A stretch of 54,711 bases of DNA from Saccharofermentans sp. (GTDB lineage: Bacteria > Bacillota > Clostridia > Saccharofermentanales > Saccharofermentanaceae): the NCBI GenBank assembly GCA_024684815.1, contig JAIKWL010000068.1:1-54711 (forward strand). The letters run 5' to 3'. The notes under the pieces are model-generated. The model was not told the DNA's origin, did no database searches, and worked only from the letters and a program-made list of their open reading frames with translations. The position numbers and the translations under genes are program-made. Of this stretch, positions 1 through 8,718 are shown piece by piece; within the stretch, counting starts at the first letter, position 1; each line of letters starts with the position of its first letter.

Positions 1-1
1 A

Positions 2-343
2 TCAAAGTTTCATTTTGCGAAATCATATGATTTGGTCATGACATTCGCTACACTTTGCTTTGTCGAAAAGGATAAGTGGAGACACTTTATAGAAGATGCA
101 AAAGAGCATACAAAGCCAGGTGGAATACACATTATTCATACCTTTACGAATACGGTTCCGGCTTCTCCTGATATCGCACCTTTCGCGGTCGGATTGGCAG
201 ATGAAGGTGAAATACTGGATTTGTATTCAGAATGGGAAGTCCTGCAGTTTAAGACATATGTATTTGATGATGAACATCCTAATGTTCCAAAACATCAGCA
301 TGCTGTAAATAAGCTCGTAGCACGGAAAAAAGCATCCTGCTGA
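2..343 (+). CDS. SAM-dependent methyltransferase, C-terminal part (gene cut by window edge)
   Basis: The frame is open to the left edge, so this is the 3-prime end of a longer gene; the TTG at 32 is unlikely to be the real start. The visible part reads YDLVMTFATLCFVEKDKW, which fits the post-motif strand (D-x-V/I...L.F) of class I SAM methyltransferases of the TehB/UbiE type, followed by a CKPGGIHIIHTF-like segment that fits motif III (here KPGG at about residue 29 of the visible piece). The SAM-binding glycine loop would lie outside the window, so substrate cannot be inferred. A strong hairpin with a T tract follows about 90 bases downstream. Confidence 0.7.
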   Translation, partial: SKFHFAKSYDLVMTFATLCFVEKDKWRHFIEDAKEHTKPGGIHIIHTFTNTVPASPDIAPFAVGLADEGEILDLYSEWEVLQFKTYVFDDEHPNVPKHQHAVNKLVARKKASC

Positions 344-432
344 CATAATGATGAGGTTAAATAATTACCTGAAGAATTCAAGTTGTTCGGGTTGAACGAT
401 GGCAGATAATATCGGCATTAAAAGAAACTAAG

Positions 433-457
433 CCCGGATTAAAAATCCGAGTTTTTT
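433..457 (+). terminator. Rho-independent terminator after the methyltransferase
   Basis: A six base-pair stem CGGATT/AATCCG with a three-base loop is followed by AG and a run of six T. It lies downstream of the methyltransferase end at 343. Confidence 0.7.
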
Positions 458-466
458 AATGTGAGT

Positions 467-628
467 TCATAGCGGAAGATCATCAATGCACATGTAATAG
501 ACACCTAATCTTTTGATCCGATCGTTTACATCTAGCTTGATGTGAGTCACCTTATTGGACTTTCTCTGAGGCTGCGATAGTAGCACAGCCAGTGCTCCGC
601 CCCATATGATTGTTATATTATTTTCCAT
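467..628 (-). CDS. Small ORF of 53 residues, unknown
   Basis: Reading the minus strand, an ATG at 628 opens a 53-codon frame ending at 467. A purine-rich GAAGAG lies about ten bases upstream of the ATG, a weak ribosome site. The product is rich in basic residues in its middle (QRKSNKVTHIKLDVNDRIKR) and ends in an acidic stretch. I recognise no family. It is divergent from the integrase remnant on the other strand, so it could be a leftover of the same mobile element, or a chance frame. Confidence 0.25.
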   Translation of the reverse strand: MENNITIIWGGALAVLLSQPQRKSNKVTHIKLDVNDRIKRLGVYYMCIDDLPL

Positions 629-659
629 ACAATTTAATCTCTTCTTTAATGTTGGCTGT

Positions 660-950
660 AGTGTATATGCAGGAAAGGCATGGAGAGTCGTCTGTTACTA
701 TAAGGATTGGCGCGGAGAGCGTGTCCGTCACGAGAAGCGAGGCTTTGCTACAAAGCACGAAGCCGTTGAGTACGAGCACAACTTTCTAGCCAAGCAGACT
801 AAGGATATCAATATGTAATTCAGTGTTTTCATTGATATCTATTTAAGAGATATGGAGCCTCAGCTTAAGAAAAGCACTTTTGCAAGTAATGTGCATATAA
901 ACACATGTTATAATCTTCGTATACTGTTTACATCTTTTTTGGGGGGATAA
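660..950 (+). pseudogene. Decayed tyrosine recombinase (phage/ICE-type integrase), N-terminal fragment
   Basis: One reading frame encodes the arm-binding N-terminal region typical of Tn916/phage integrases (WRVVCYYKDWRGERVRHEKR, then GFATKHEAVEYEHNFLAKQ). It is broken by an in-frame TAA at 816-818. The same frame resumes with FSVFIDIYLRDMEPQLKKST, which matches the start of the core-binding SAM-like domain of the same family, before similarity fades and a stop occurs at 948-950. There is no catalytic domain with the R-H-R-Y residues. Thus at least a nonsense change and loss of about three quarters of the gene have occurred. The next gene's promoter and ribosome site lie inside the remnant. 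No attachment-site repeats were recognised. Confidence 0.75.
906..914 (+). promoter_or_regulatory. Extended -10 promoter for the 952 gene
   Basis: TG-T-TATAAT is a perfect extended -10 element. No good -35 is seen at the usual distance. A start near 921 would give a leader of about 30 bases containing a GGGGGG ribosome site at 941-946. Confidence 0.6.
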
Positions 951-951
951 T

Positions 952-1506
952 ATGGCTGTACTGCCTGTAAAATGCAGCAAATGCGGAAATACCGTAAATG
1001 TCGATCCTGAAAAGCACGGACTGAAGTGTCCGTCCTGCGGAACGTGGGTAAACACGGCAATGGCATTGCAGAAACAGCATCCGAAGTGGATCGAACTTTT
1101 AGCTCAGGAGAAGAAACTCAAAGAGGAGTTTAATCGTCTGTGTGGATATGAGGGCAGTTATGAGTCCGCCTCTTCAAGGACGAAGAGAATCTTAATGAAA
1201 TACAAATATGTGATCATAATGCTTACGGTCGATATCGTATGCTTTATTATCAGAATTGCCCTTTACGGTTTTACGCCTCCTTCAAGTGCGCTCGAGGTCC
1301 TGCTTATCATTGCCATGCTCATTCTGTCTTTTGCGGCTTATCTTCTGCCGATGATAATAGAGAGTGTCAGAGAGCGAAGCGAGGAAATAAACGGTATAAA
1401 CTATGCCAGGGAAGCCCGGCCCAAGCTCAATGATAAAATGAATGAGCTCCAAAAGGATAAAGAGGCGTATCTGAAAAAATACGGACAGATTGACGCATCG
1501 CAGTAA
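952..1506 (+). CDS. Zinc-ribbon membrane protein, unknown role
   Basis: A 184-residue protein. Residues 8-29 form a C-x2-C...C-x2-C zinc ribbon (Cys 8, 11, 26, 29), like the ribbons found at the N-terminus of many uncharacterised clostridial proteins. A charged helical stretch follows (about 40-80), then two hydrophobic segments (about 82-105 and 112-137) separated by a short loop, and a basic/acidic helical tail (about 140-180). The expected topology is a membrane hairpin with both soluble ends in the cytoplasm. The start is fixed by an unusually G-rich ribosome site just upstream. Two further proteins with zinc ribbon plus paired membrane helices lie at 7701 and 8719. No specific function is recognised. 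Confidence 0.75.
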   Translation: MAVLPVKCSKCGNTVNVDPEKHGLKCPSCGTWVNTAMALQKQHPKWIELLAQEKKLKEEFNRLCGYEGSYESASSRTKRILMKYKYVIIMLTVDIVCFIIRIALYGFTPPSSALEVLLIIAMLILSFAAYLLPMIIESVRERSEEINGINYAREARPKLNDKMNELQKDKEAYLKKYGQIDASQ

Positions 1507-1550
1507 GGCGGTACGAAACAGAAGAACTTTGCCTTCCTAAATGATTCAAT

Positions 1551-1578
1551 AGGGTTGCCCCTGTTTTGAGGCAACCCT
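1551..1578. terminator. Hairpin between convergent genes
   Basis: A nine base-pair perfect stem (AGGGTTGCC/GGCAACCCT) with a ten-base loop sits between the ends of the 952 plus-strand gene and the 1607 minus-strand gene. It lacks a clean T tract on either side, so efficiency is uncertain; position suggests a shared bidirectional terminator. Confidence 0.5.
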
Positions 1579-1606
1579 TATATCCCCATATGCGGCCGAA
1601 AATCCT

Positions 1607-3151
1607 TTACTTCAAATCCGGGAAGGAATAAACCTTTCCGTCCAGTTTTTGAATCTCAATGATTCCCTGCTCCGTCATCTCATACACGACAGTTATTGCT
1701 TTACCGTCACCCTGACCTATGATGAGGATGGCAAATGCAGTGTCCGCATCTCTTTCCACAACCGTGTGCGCTATAATGAGGTCAGCAGATTCGATTTTCT
1801 GCTTTATATCGCCGTAACGAAGAGAGATGTCAAAAAATCCGTTCGAATCTTTTATGCTTAAGTTTATACGGAAGTCCTTGCCTGATTTTTCAAGCTTTTG
1901 GGAAGCACCCCATTCATTTTTTCTGATTGTGTGTCTTGAATCAAAACCTGGCAGATCAAATTCGATATCTTCAGAAGTATCCACGTAATCGTCATAATTG
2001 ATATTATCCGTGATTTCATTAGAGCTGACTTCATCTGTGGTTTCAGGTTCTTCCGCGCCTTCAGACGTATCCGTACTGACAGTTGCTTCCGTGTCATCAC
2101 CGGTATCACCATCATTTGCATCCGTGCCATCAAAGGTTTCACCATCATCTGTTGTATCAGACCCCAATGAGTGTTCTGCTTCTGCGGCCTTGCATAGTTC
2201 CATAGCATGGGTGATCTGGTTGCTGATCAACTGCTTTGTAGCATCATCTGCAGCGTTTTTATCGTAGCAGAAGATCTGCATTGTATCGTATGAGTATTCT
2301 GTTCCGTCATCCAGTATGTCTGTTGCCAAATACTGATTGGCAAAAAGACCCAGTGACCTTGAAGATGTGGTTCCATCGTTAAACGTGACTTCGATCGTTA
2401 CTTCGACATCCTTTAACAAATAAGTATATCCCGCGTAATAGTCATCTTCGCTTTCCTCGTAAGATAATATATAGTAAAGATCCATCCGGTCTGTCAGAAC
2501 ATTGCAAATGTTTAAAAGGTATTTGGAATTTTGAAGCGTGTCATAATCTGCGCTGAACAGATCGTAATATCCTACTTCTGTCTTGCCGATAGGATGTCCG
2601 CCTACGTCATAACCATCAACATAAGTCGAACTGAAATCGTCAATCGTTAGAGGCAAACCGCTTTTTACAATGGAAGGACAGTCGATATTTACGACTTCAA
2701 AGAACGCGTTGCCTGCTTTGAAGGTCACGGTCGAGATATTTTCGCCCTCGACCGAGATGGGGAAATTGATCTGAAAATCTGAACAGCCTGTCCAGTCAAC
2801 ATAATAACCAAATGTCTGGTTGCTGACATCCAAACTTATCGGGAGAGGAGTTTCAGACTCAAGCTCTGACGCACAAACCCTGATCGTAAACTGATTTCCG
2901 TCACCGGGTAATTCCGGTCCCTTGCCGCCAAAATATGATATTGCGCCGAATAACACGGCTATGGTTGTGGCCGCAACAACCACTGTCGATGCAATCTTTA
3001 TGATCGTTGCTCTGGCTGATTTATGAATCTTTTGAGGCTTTGGGGCCGGCTCATCCTGACGGGTATATATCGTTGCGAAAGCAGCATTTGCTTTCTGCTG
3101 TACAATATCCGGAATCATGGCGTTTTTCTCGAAAATATTCTTATTTTTCAT
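1607..3151 (-). CDS. Membrane protein partner of the ECF sigma factor (putative anti-sigma factor)
   Basis: A 514-residue single-pass protein coded directly downstream of the sigma gene (20-base gap, with an AGGAG site before the ATG). The first 45 residues are cytoplasmic and basic, residues about 48-72 form one membrane helix, and the rest is outside. The N-terminal part lacks the H-x3-C-x2-C zinc anti-sigma motif. The outer part has a beta-rich segment (about 80-320), a low-complexity Asp/Thr/Glu linker (about 325-390) and a small final domain (about 400-514). Position next to an ECF sigma gene and the topology suggest it holds the sigma factor at the membrane and senses an envelope signal. 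That role is inference; no named anti-sigma family is recognised. Confidence 0.6.
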   Translation of the reverse strand: MKNKNIFEKNAMIPDIVQQKANAAFATIYTRQDEPAPKPQKIHKSARATIIKIASTVVVAATTIAVLFGAISYFGGKGPELPGDGNQFTIRVCASELESETPLPISLDVSNQTFGYYVDWTGCSDFQINFPISVEGENISTVTFKAGNAFFEVVNIDCPSIVKSGLPLTIDDFSSTYVDGYDVGGHPIGKTEVGYYDLFSADYDTLQNSKYLLNICNVLTDRMDLYYILSYEESEDDYYAGYTYLLKDVEVTIEVTFNDGTTSSRSLGLFANQYLATDILDDGTEYSYDTMQIFCYDKNAADDATKQLISNQITHAMELCKAAEAEHSLGSDTTDDGETFDGTDANDGDTGDDTEATVSTDTSEGAEEPETTDEVSSNEITDNINYDDYVDTSEDIEFDLPGFDSRHTIRKNEWGASQKLEKSGKDFRINLSIKDSNGFFDISLRYGDIKQKIESADLIIAHTVVERDADTAFAILIIGQGDGKAITVVYEMTEQGIIEIQKLDGKVYSFPDLK

Positions 3152-3170
3152 GTCATTCTCCTATTAACGC

Positions 3171-3674
3171 TTAGCTGCCATAGTACTTTGCCAGCTGCTC
3201 TCTGCCCCTTTGGAGCCTGGTAGTTACCGTGCTCTTTGGGATATGAAGCATCGATGCAATTTCTTTGGTGCTGTATTCTCTCAGGTAATATAGAGTGATG
3301 ACCGATCTGTACTTCTCATCGATAGAAGATAAAGCGTCCTTGAGTTCGACATTGTATTCGTCAGTTACAGAAGGCTCTTCCCATTCTTCCAGGCCTGTCT
3401 GACGCTTTCTGACATCCAGGATCTTATAGCAATTGTTTATAAGGATCCTAGTCATCCATGTCTTGAAATACTTGTCTTCTCTTAGTGTGTTTAACTTCTC
3501 AAAGCAATTGAGGATCGTCTCACTGACGGCATCAGCAACGTCCTCATCATTCATGAGGATTGCCAACCCGACTTTGTACATCTCCTGCATATGCCCCTGC
3601 ATCAACTCTGCAAAGGCAAGCTTATCTTGCCTTTTTGCGAGTCTTACAAGTCTTGTCGTTTCATCAATCTGCAT
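3171..3674 (-). CDS. ECF-type RNA polymerase sigma factor
   Basis: A 167-residue sigma-70 family protein of ECF size. Region 2 is seen in DVADAVSETILNCFEKL...FKTWMTRILINNC, the usual DxxQ-like and W-x3-I-x2-N signature, and region 4 helix-turn-helix in YLREYSTKEIASMLHIPKST. The longer frame begins at 3722, but the ATG at 3674 (MQIDET) is preceded by AAGGAAAG at good spacing, so I use it. It is the first gene of a pair with a membrane protein that is probably its regulator. Its target promoters cannot be read from the window; the neighbouring lipoprotein genes are candidates only because of proximity. Confidence 0.88.
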   Translation of the reverse strand: MQIDETTRLVRLAKRQDKLAFAELMQGHMQEMYKVGLAILMNDEDVADAVSETILNCFEKLNTLREDKYFKTWMTRILINNCYKILDVRKRQTGLEEWEEPSVTDEYNVELKDALSSIDEKYRSVITLYYLREYSTKEIASMLHIPKSTVTTRLQRGREQLAKYYGS

Positions 3675-3793
3675 TACGTTTCTTTCCTTGTGTACACAAA
3701 CGAATGGAGATTTGTTTTCCATTCTCTAACCATTAGATGAACTAAAACGGCATTTGGTCTCAACTGATTTTGTGAGGGAGGATCCTCTGTGGT

Positions 3794-5086
3794 TTATTTC
3801 CGCTCGTCCAGAGCTTTCTGAACTCTGTCCTGCGCTATCTTAACTACTGAATCAAGATCCTTCTGTCCGGTGAAATAAGCAGGCATCTCTTCGATAAGAA
3901 TAGCGTTAATGGCGGCATCTGAGCATGGCATGTTTGAACAGCTCAATATGATGTTCTCAAGATCATCGATATTCTGATCTGAGAAGATAAGACGCTTCGG
4001 GTTGGGATCTTCTCCTTCCCATCCGAAAAAGGCCCAGTATCCGTCGCCGTTGATGTATTCGACAGCCGCTTCTCCCAACTGTCTGAATACGGTGCGGTTA
4101 ATGACCAGTTCATCATCTGATGCGATCAGGTCCTGAATATCATCTGACAAAAGAAGCTTTGCAAATTCAACACAGGCATCGACATTATATGCCTTGGCTG
4201 ATACTGCTACCGAGAGGTTTGCACATGCAGAGGGACCTCTGCCGTCAGTCGATGGGATGCCCAATATAGATGAAGAACCTGTCATCTCCGCGATCTCGAT
4301 CATGTAACTGTAGCAGCCATAACAGGAATATAAGTCCGAATCTCTGTTGCGGAGAAGCTCAGGATCCCCTTCATCATCTGCGTAAAAAGCCGCCCACAAA
4401 GCTGCGTCTTCCGGAGCATTATTCTTTACAAAATCTGCTATCTCTGCGAATTCGGGAACAGTGAGATCGGCTTTGCCGTCCGAAATGAACTTGTCGCTCA
4501 TATTGTTAAAGAGCTTGGTGAAATAATATATCTGTCCGTTATTGATCACGTCTTTGCCGTTCAGTGTAGTATCAAGGAACTCCTCATACTCAGGTATTGT
4601 AAAACCAATTCCGGAACTGCCGGCATTCTCATTGTCCGTAATGATACCTTCAACGTAAAAACTGATCGGCATGTTATAGAGCTTGCCCATCGACTGAAAG
4701 TACACGGCCATGTTTCCGTTTTCTTCCACGACTCCGAGTTTTGTGCTCATGGGAAGTTCTTCGGTGATCTCGAACTCTTTCAGAAGATTGCCTTCGGAAT
4801 CAAAGATGCATATCGGGTCATGCGGGTCGCCCGAGTACAGGTCATCATAAGCATTGTAGGTCACTACGACCTTGTCACCGATCACTACAGGAGCCCAGAA
4901 ATGATAATTATTGTAATTCAGGGCATTGCATTTGCTTGCGGCATCGAACTCGGTGCATGAGTACCATTTGTCAGTCGCGCTGATGACTTCGTGTTCCCTT
5001 TTCACCTTGCCTTTGCATCCGGCAAAAGATATAAGAGAGCCAAACAAAAACACAGACGCCATAGCAGCTGATACGATCTTTTTCAT
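3794..5086 (-). CDS. Lipoprotein, shortened paralogue of the upstream solute-binding-like protein
   Basis: The ATG at 5086 has AAGGAG eight bases upstream; the longer frame starts with GTG at 5092. The signal peptide ends in a lipobox (SFAGC) with Cys24 as the lipidated residue. Residues about 35-110 resemble the first part of the beta-rich domain of the 794-residue neighbour, and from about residue 135 (KLYNMPISFYVEGIITD) the protein follows the neighbour's family 1 solute-binding C-terminal lobe (KQYFLPVTIEIEGLVTD) to the end. The roughly 370 residues between are absent, so most of the N-terminal domain and the N-lobe of the binding fold are missing. The open frame and well-formed signals argue for a functional gene rather than recent damage. 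It overlaps the regulatory start of its neighbour's stop and is surely co-transcribed. Confidence 0.75.
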   Translation of the reverse strand: MKKIVSAAMASVFLFGSLISFAGCKGKVKREHEVISATDKWYSCTEFDAASKCNALNYNNYHFWAPVVIGDKVVVTYNAYDDLYSGDPHDPICIFDSEGNLLKEFEITEELPMSTKLGVVEENGNMAVYFQSMGKLYNMPISFYVEGIITDNENAGSSGIGFTIPEYEEFLDTTLNGKDVINNGQIYYFTKLFNNMSDKFISDGKADLTVPEFAEIADFVKNNAPEDAALWAAFYADDEGDPELLRNRDSDLYSCYGCYSYMIEIAEMTGSSSILGIPSTDGRGPSACANLSVAVSAKAYNVDACVEFAKLLLSDDIQDLIASDDELVINRTVFRQLGEAAVEYINGDGYWAFFGWEGEDPNPKRLIFSDQNIDDLENIILSCSNMPCSDAAINAILIEEMPAYFTGQKDLDSVVKIAQDRVQKALDERK

Positions 5087-5088
5087 TA

Positions 5089-7473
5089 TCACATCTCCTT
5101 GATGTATTTTTCGGAACGGTCATTAAGGATCTTTATCACGTCATCAAGCGAACGGTCTCCCGCATAGTAAGGACCGATCTCTTCCGTGAGGAAAGCCGTA
5201 ATTACAGGATCGTCATAATAATATCTTGAGAGCGCCGTCAGACAATCGAGGAAGTTGTCTCCCAATCCGTCGCCGGCATATTTATAACCGTAGAGCGCCG
5301 CGTCATCTGCGATACCTGTCATGTAATCTGCCATTTCAAGAAGACCTGCCTGCGCGTCATTGTTTTTCTCCGTGATCATCGACATGTTCCTTGCCATTGT
5401 TTCTTTATTGGTGACAATACATTGGAATTCCTTTGAGGACCCGGAGTAACCAGCTCCCGCGAACAGGAAATTCAGGAATTTCTTTGCACCGTCCTTCACT
5501 CCAGATGCGGAAGTAACGGATATTGTTTCCAATGCTCTGAATCTCGGGCCTGATGCGTCAACGGAAGGAGTTCCGATTATGGTATAGTTCCCATCTTCAT
5601 CCTTGCACGCACGGATAAAATCAATATAGCTTCCTATCTTGTCATATCTGCAGGAACCACGTACACGTGCTGTCTCTTCATCCCATTCAAAGTCAGCGGG
5701 TTTTGTGAATCCGTCTTGCGCAAAATGCTCATTTGAATATTCAACTGCAGCCCTGAATTGTTCCGTGCCGAAATCAACCCTGTCACCTTCCACGGCCGCT
5801 TTGACATCGATGCATGAGAGGATGAAGTCCTTCTTATAGCAGCATTCAGAGAACGGATAATCGTAAGGCGAGAAGCCGTCTAACTGTTCATTTACCATCC
5901 TGTCATAGTCTTCGAATGTGATTCCGTAAACGCCGTCACCTGTCAGACTCTTATCTGTTACCAGCCCCTCGATCTCAATGGTTACCGGCAGAAAATACTG
6001 CTTTCCTCCGAATCTCGATGCCTCGATAATGTTGGAAAACTGCCTGTCCAATACGTCCTGTTCCAGATATCCGTCCAGGTTCTCGAAAATATCATCCCTC
6101 ATCGCATACTGTTTCTGGATCCCGATCGCGATATCAGGAGCTTCATCACCTTTCAGTTCCTGGATCATCGTATACATTTTCTCGTCATCCGCATTCAGGA
6201 TCGACAGATCCCTGCCTGCGACGATACCGGTCTTATATTTGCTCCAGACTCTGATTAGATATTCGTTATCGGTCCTGTTGAATTCATAGACCGCATTTGA
6301 CAGATATTCAGACATGCCCTTGTCGACCGGTGTGGCAAGTTCTATCACTTTCTTGCCGGCATGAGGATTTGAGTCAGCTTTTGAAAGTATGGTGACAGTC
6401 TCTCTTGTTCCCGCAAAGAACATTGAATACGGTTCTTCAACGCTCGACTGGATCACCGCTTTGCTGCTGTCACAATAGACAAGATTGGATTCTTCCGTAA
6501 TGTCTGAAAAATACGTTGTATACCAGTTGTTGTCAATAACCGTTACTTCCTCCTGAGTCTGCATGTCAAATGTGGTTATGTTTCCCAGCATGTCGATCTT
6601 ATAAAGCTCGCCTGTGGTAACCGCTCTGTATTCGGCAAGGTTTACCTCTCCATCGCCCTGAACATTGTATTTCTCATAGCCTGTGCGCTTGCCTGTCTCG
6701 GGATCAAACTCCAATACCACCGCTCCGTCAGTCATGGTATAGCCTATGGTCAATACGGTTTTGCTCCTTGAATCGTAGGAGAACTCCTCGAGCATATGTA
6801 CTGCGGGAACACCTGTAAGATCCAGCTCGGTTATGTATTCGGCACCCCTAAACGAGTATATGTGAGCCTTCACCTCACCACCTAATGAACCCTCGTAGAT
6901 AACAGGAAAATAATATTCTCCTGCAGAATAAACATCTGATACGCCATAAACATCCTTGCCTCCTGCAGACAGTTCCAACGGCTTGCCCGGCTCTTTTTCC
7001 ATCAGTTTTGTGGAAGTTACTTTTCCGCTCTCAAGGTCGATCTTGCAGATCGCATTCGCAAAATAACCCGTTGCAAATACTTCTGCGGCAGCTTCAAGTG
7101 TTTTACCGTCTGCGTCAGGCCTTACCGCAATGATGCTGCTCAAGACATAGTTGACGGGATCTTCAAGTCTGATTGAACTTAACTCGTTGCCATGTTCATC
7201 GTATGTCGTGAGCATTGTCCTTCTGTAATCATCATAATCAGCAAGATTGGTGAGGCTGTACAAATGATAGACTTTGCCGTTGCAGTAACTCACTATACTG
7301 CTCTCCATCATCTCCGTCGCTTTCTGGTCGGTATCGAGTTCAAATCTTATTGAATCAAACCATGGATCATCTTCCCTGACCACCTGCTCCTTACCCGTTT
7401 TCGTGCATGACACGAGCACGGTTGCAAACAGGCAGACTGCGAGCAGAGAAGAAACCGCTTTTTCCTTCCTCAT
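5089..7473 (-). CDS. Lipoprotein with beta-propeller-like N-terminal and solute-binding C-terminal domains
   Basis: A 794-residue lipoprotein with lipobox LVSC (Cys23). Residues about 40-350 carry repeating hydrophobic strands and DxxGxE-type turns like a beta-propeller. Residues about 365-790 fit an extracellular solute-binding protein of family 1: KKVIELATPV..., then YLSNAVYEFNRTDNEYLIRV, a typical first strand-helix of sugar-binding proteins, and the later hinge pieces GKQYFLPVTIEIEGLVTD and ASGPRFRALETISVTSAS. No ABC permease or ATPase gene is nearby, so a transport role is unproven; it could be a sensor or binding protein acting with a remote transporter. Start is set by AGGAGG seven bases before ATG. 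Confidence 0.75.
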   Translation of the reverse strand: MRKEKAVSSLLAVCLFATVLVSCTKTGKEQVVREDDPWFDSIRFELDTDQKATEMMESSIVSYCNGKVYHLYSLTNLADYDDYRRTMLTTYDEHGNELSSIRLEDPVNYVLSSIIAVRPDADGKTLEAAAEVFATGYFANAICKIDLESGKVTSTKLMEKEPGKPLELSAGGKDVYGVSDVYSAGEYYFPVIYEGSLGGEVKAHIYSFRGAEYITELDLTGVPAVHMLEEFSYDSRSKTVLTIGYTMTDGAVVLEFDPETGKRTGYEKYNVQGDGEVNLAEYRAVTTGELYKIDMLGNITTFDMQTQEEVTVIDNNWYTTYFSDITEESNLVYCDSSKAVIQSSVEEPYSMFFAGTRETVTILSKADSNPHAGKKVIELATPVDKGMSEYLSNAVYEFNRTDNEYLIRVWSKYKTGIVAGRDLSILNADDEKMYTMIQELKGDEAPDIAIGIQKQYAMRDDIFENLDGYLEQDVLDRQFSNIIEASRFGGKQYFLPVTIEIEGLVTDKSLTGDGVYGITFEDYDRMVNEQLDGFSPYDYPFSECCYKKDFILSCIDVKAAVEGDRVDFGTEQFRAAVEYSNEHFAQDGFTKPADFEWDEETARVRGSCRYDKIGSYIDFIRACKDEDGNYTIIGTPSVDASGPRFRALETISVTSASGVKDGAKKFLNFLFAGAGYSGSSKEFQCIVTNKETMARNMSMITEKNNDAQAGLLEMADYMTGIADDAALYGYKYAGDGLGDNFLDCLTALSRYYYDDPVITAFLTEEIGPYYAGDRSLDDVIKILNDRSEKYIKEM

Positions 7474-7654
7474 GACAGATTCCTCCTAAATCGAATGAAA
7501 TTCCTATTTCCCTGACCTTACTATAAAAGATTTTTGCTGATTGAAAACAGGAATCCTTAAAAAGACACGAAACCTATGCTGAATTGATGCCTTCACATCA
7601 AGTATTCTATCAGCGTTATCCTGAAAACCCCGGAGCATATTCCGTTCGGTTTGA

Positions 7655-7660
7655 TATAAT
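7655..7660 (+). promoter_or_regulatory. Candidate -10 box for the 7701 gene
   Basis: A perfect TATAAT lies 40 bases before the ATG at 7701. No convincing -35 is present. It falls inside the upstream part of the longer open frame that begins at 7584, which argues for the 7701 start. Confidence 0.45.
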
Positions 7661-7700
7661 GAACGCATCAGATAGAAGTGTTTGTATAGGGAATCAGGTT

Positions 7701-8603
7701 ATGAGCAGCATAAAGAAACATCAGTGTCCGTCCTGCGGCGGTAATCTTACCGTAGATAACGACAAACAGATGTATTACTGCACATTCTGCGGATCAACAT
7801 TTGATTACGAATATTTCAGAGAAGAACAGATGCATGAGATGGGCGAGACATATCTCTCCAGAGGAGAGTTTATGGCCGCTGCCGATGCATATAGATTCAT
7901 GTTGAAAAAAGATCCTCATGATTTCACTGCGCTCAGAGGATTGATGCTCGCTTCAGCTCATCTGACGGATATGGATAAACTTACCCGTGAGGATAAGATA
8001 AAGGGCTTTGCATATAATTCAAACCTGATCAACGAAGCAATAGAATGTGCTTCAGAAGAAGATAAGGAATACTTTAAGGAGTTTGGCAGGATCTTTTCAG
8101 ATAAGAAGAAATTGTACGATCTTAACCACGAGATCAATTCTCTTCAGGAGGACAAAAGAAAGCTCCTGGCTGCTGTCGCTCTCGACGATATAGAGCGTGA
8201 ATATTACTATATTCCGGACAAACGCGGCAAAATGAATGATCCCAAAGTAACTTTTTTTCCATTAGTGATTACCGGTGGCATTATGATTTTATCGGGTTTG
8301 ATGTGGTTCATCATGCAATCAGATCTAGAAACTGACTGGTTGATACAGGCACTTGGATGGTTCTGTATCATAACCGGCATCGTCCTCGTAGGTTGTAATC
8401 TCATATTTGTCTATCCCAAAATGAGAGAGATAAAAGAAATCGATAACCACAGCAAAAAACTCCAAGCTGAATCAATGCTTATCGAAGAGAAGGTAAAATC
8501 CCTTGAAAGTGAAGCTGATAAGTTATCGGCAGGTATCAGGATTTCCTGCCATGATTTCGCAAAGAAAGACAGAATGATAATGAGCAAAATTAAAACTGTA
8601 TGA
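7701..8603 (+). CDS. Zinc-ribbon, TPR-like membrane protein
   Basis: I choose the ATG at 7701 rather than 7584 because the zinc ribbon then starts at residue 9 and a TATAAT precedes it; the 300-residue product begins MSSIKKHQC. Cys 9, 12, 27 and 30 form the ribbon (CPSC...CTFC). A helical repeat follows (MGETYLSRGEFMAAADAYRF, a TPR-like pair), then charged helices, two membrane helices (about residues 182-202 and 213-234 of this start) and a coiled-coil tail rich in Lys and Glu. All soluble parts should be cytoplasmic. Unknown role. The next gene shares the ribbon-plus-repeat-plus-membrane layout but adds a DNA-binding head. Confidence 0.7.
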   Translation: MSSIKKHQCPSCGGNLTVDNDKQMYYCTFCGSTFDYEYFREEQMHEMGETYLSRGEFMAAADAYRFMLKKDPHDFTALRGLMLASAHLTDMDKLTREDKIKGFAYNSNLINEAIECASEEDKEYFKEFGRIFSDKKKLYDLNHEINSLQEDKRKLLAAVALDDIEREYYYIPDKRGKMNDPKVTFFPLVITGGIMILSGLMWFIMQSDLETDWLIQALGWFCIITGIVLVGCNLIFVYPKMREIKEIDNHSKKLQAESMLIEEKVKSLESEADKLSAGIRISCHDFAKKDRMIMSKIKTV

Positions 8604-8657
8604 ATTGATACCGGCATACGCGGATATCTTCCTGAATAAATACGGTTTATAAATCTG

Positions 8658-8686
8658 TTCAAATAACACCCTGTTTCCGTTATTAT
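8658..8686 (+). promoter_or_regulatory. Promoter for the 8719 gene
   Basis: TTCAAA (8658-8663) and TATTAT (8681-8686) are separated by 17 bases. Transcription would begin near 8693, leaving a short leader with GGGGAG before the ATG. Confidence 0.5.
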
Positions 8687-8718
8687 ATTGTCAGAAGAAA
8701 GCTTGGGGAGTTTTTAAC

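Noticed and set aside
3794-5086. Short lipoprotein as a pseudogene of its neighbour
   Set aside because: It has its own signal peptide, ribosome site and continuous frame, and its sequence differs throughout, so recent truncation is unlikely.
7584-7700. Upstream extension of the zinc-ribbon gene
   Set aside because: A perfect -10 box lies inside it and the extension has no recognisable domain; the start at 7701 fits better.
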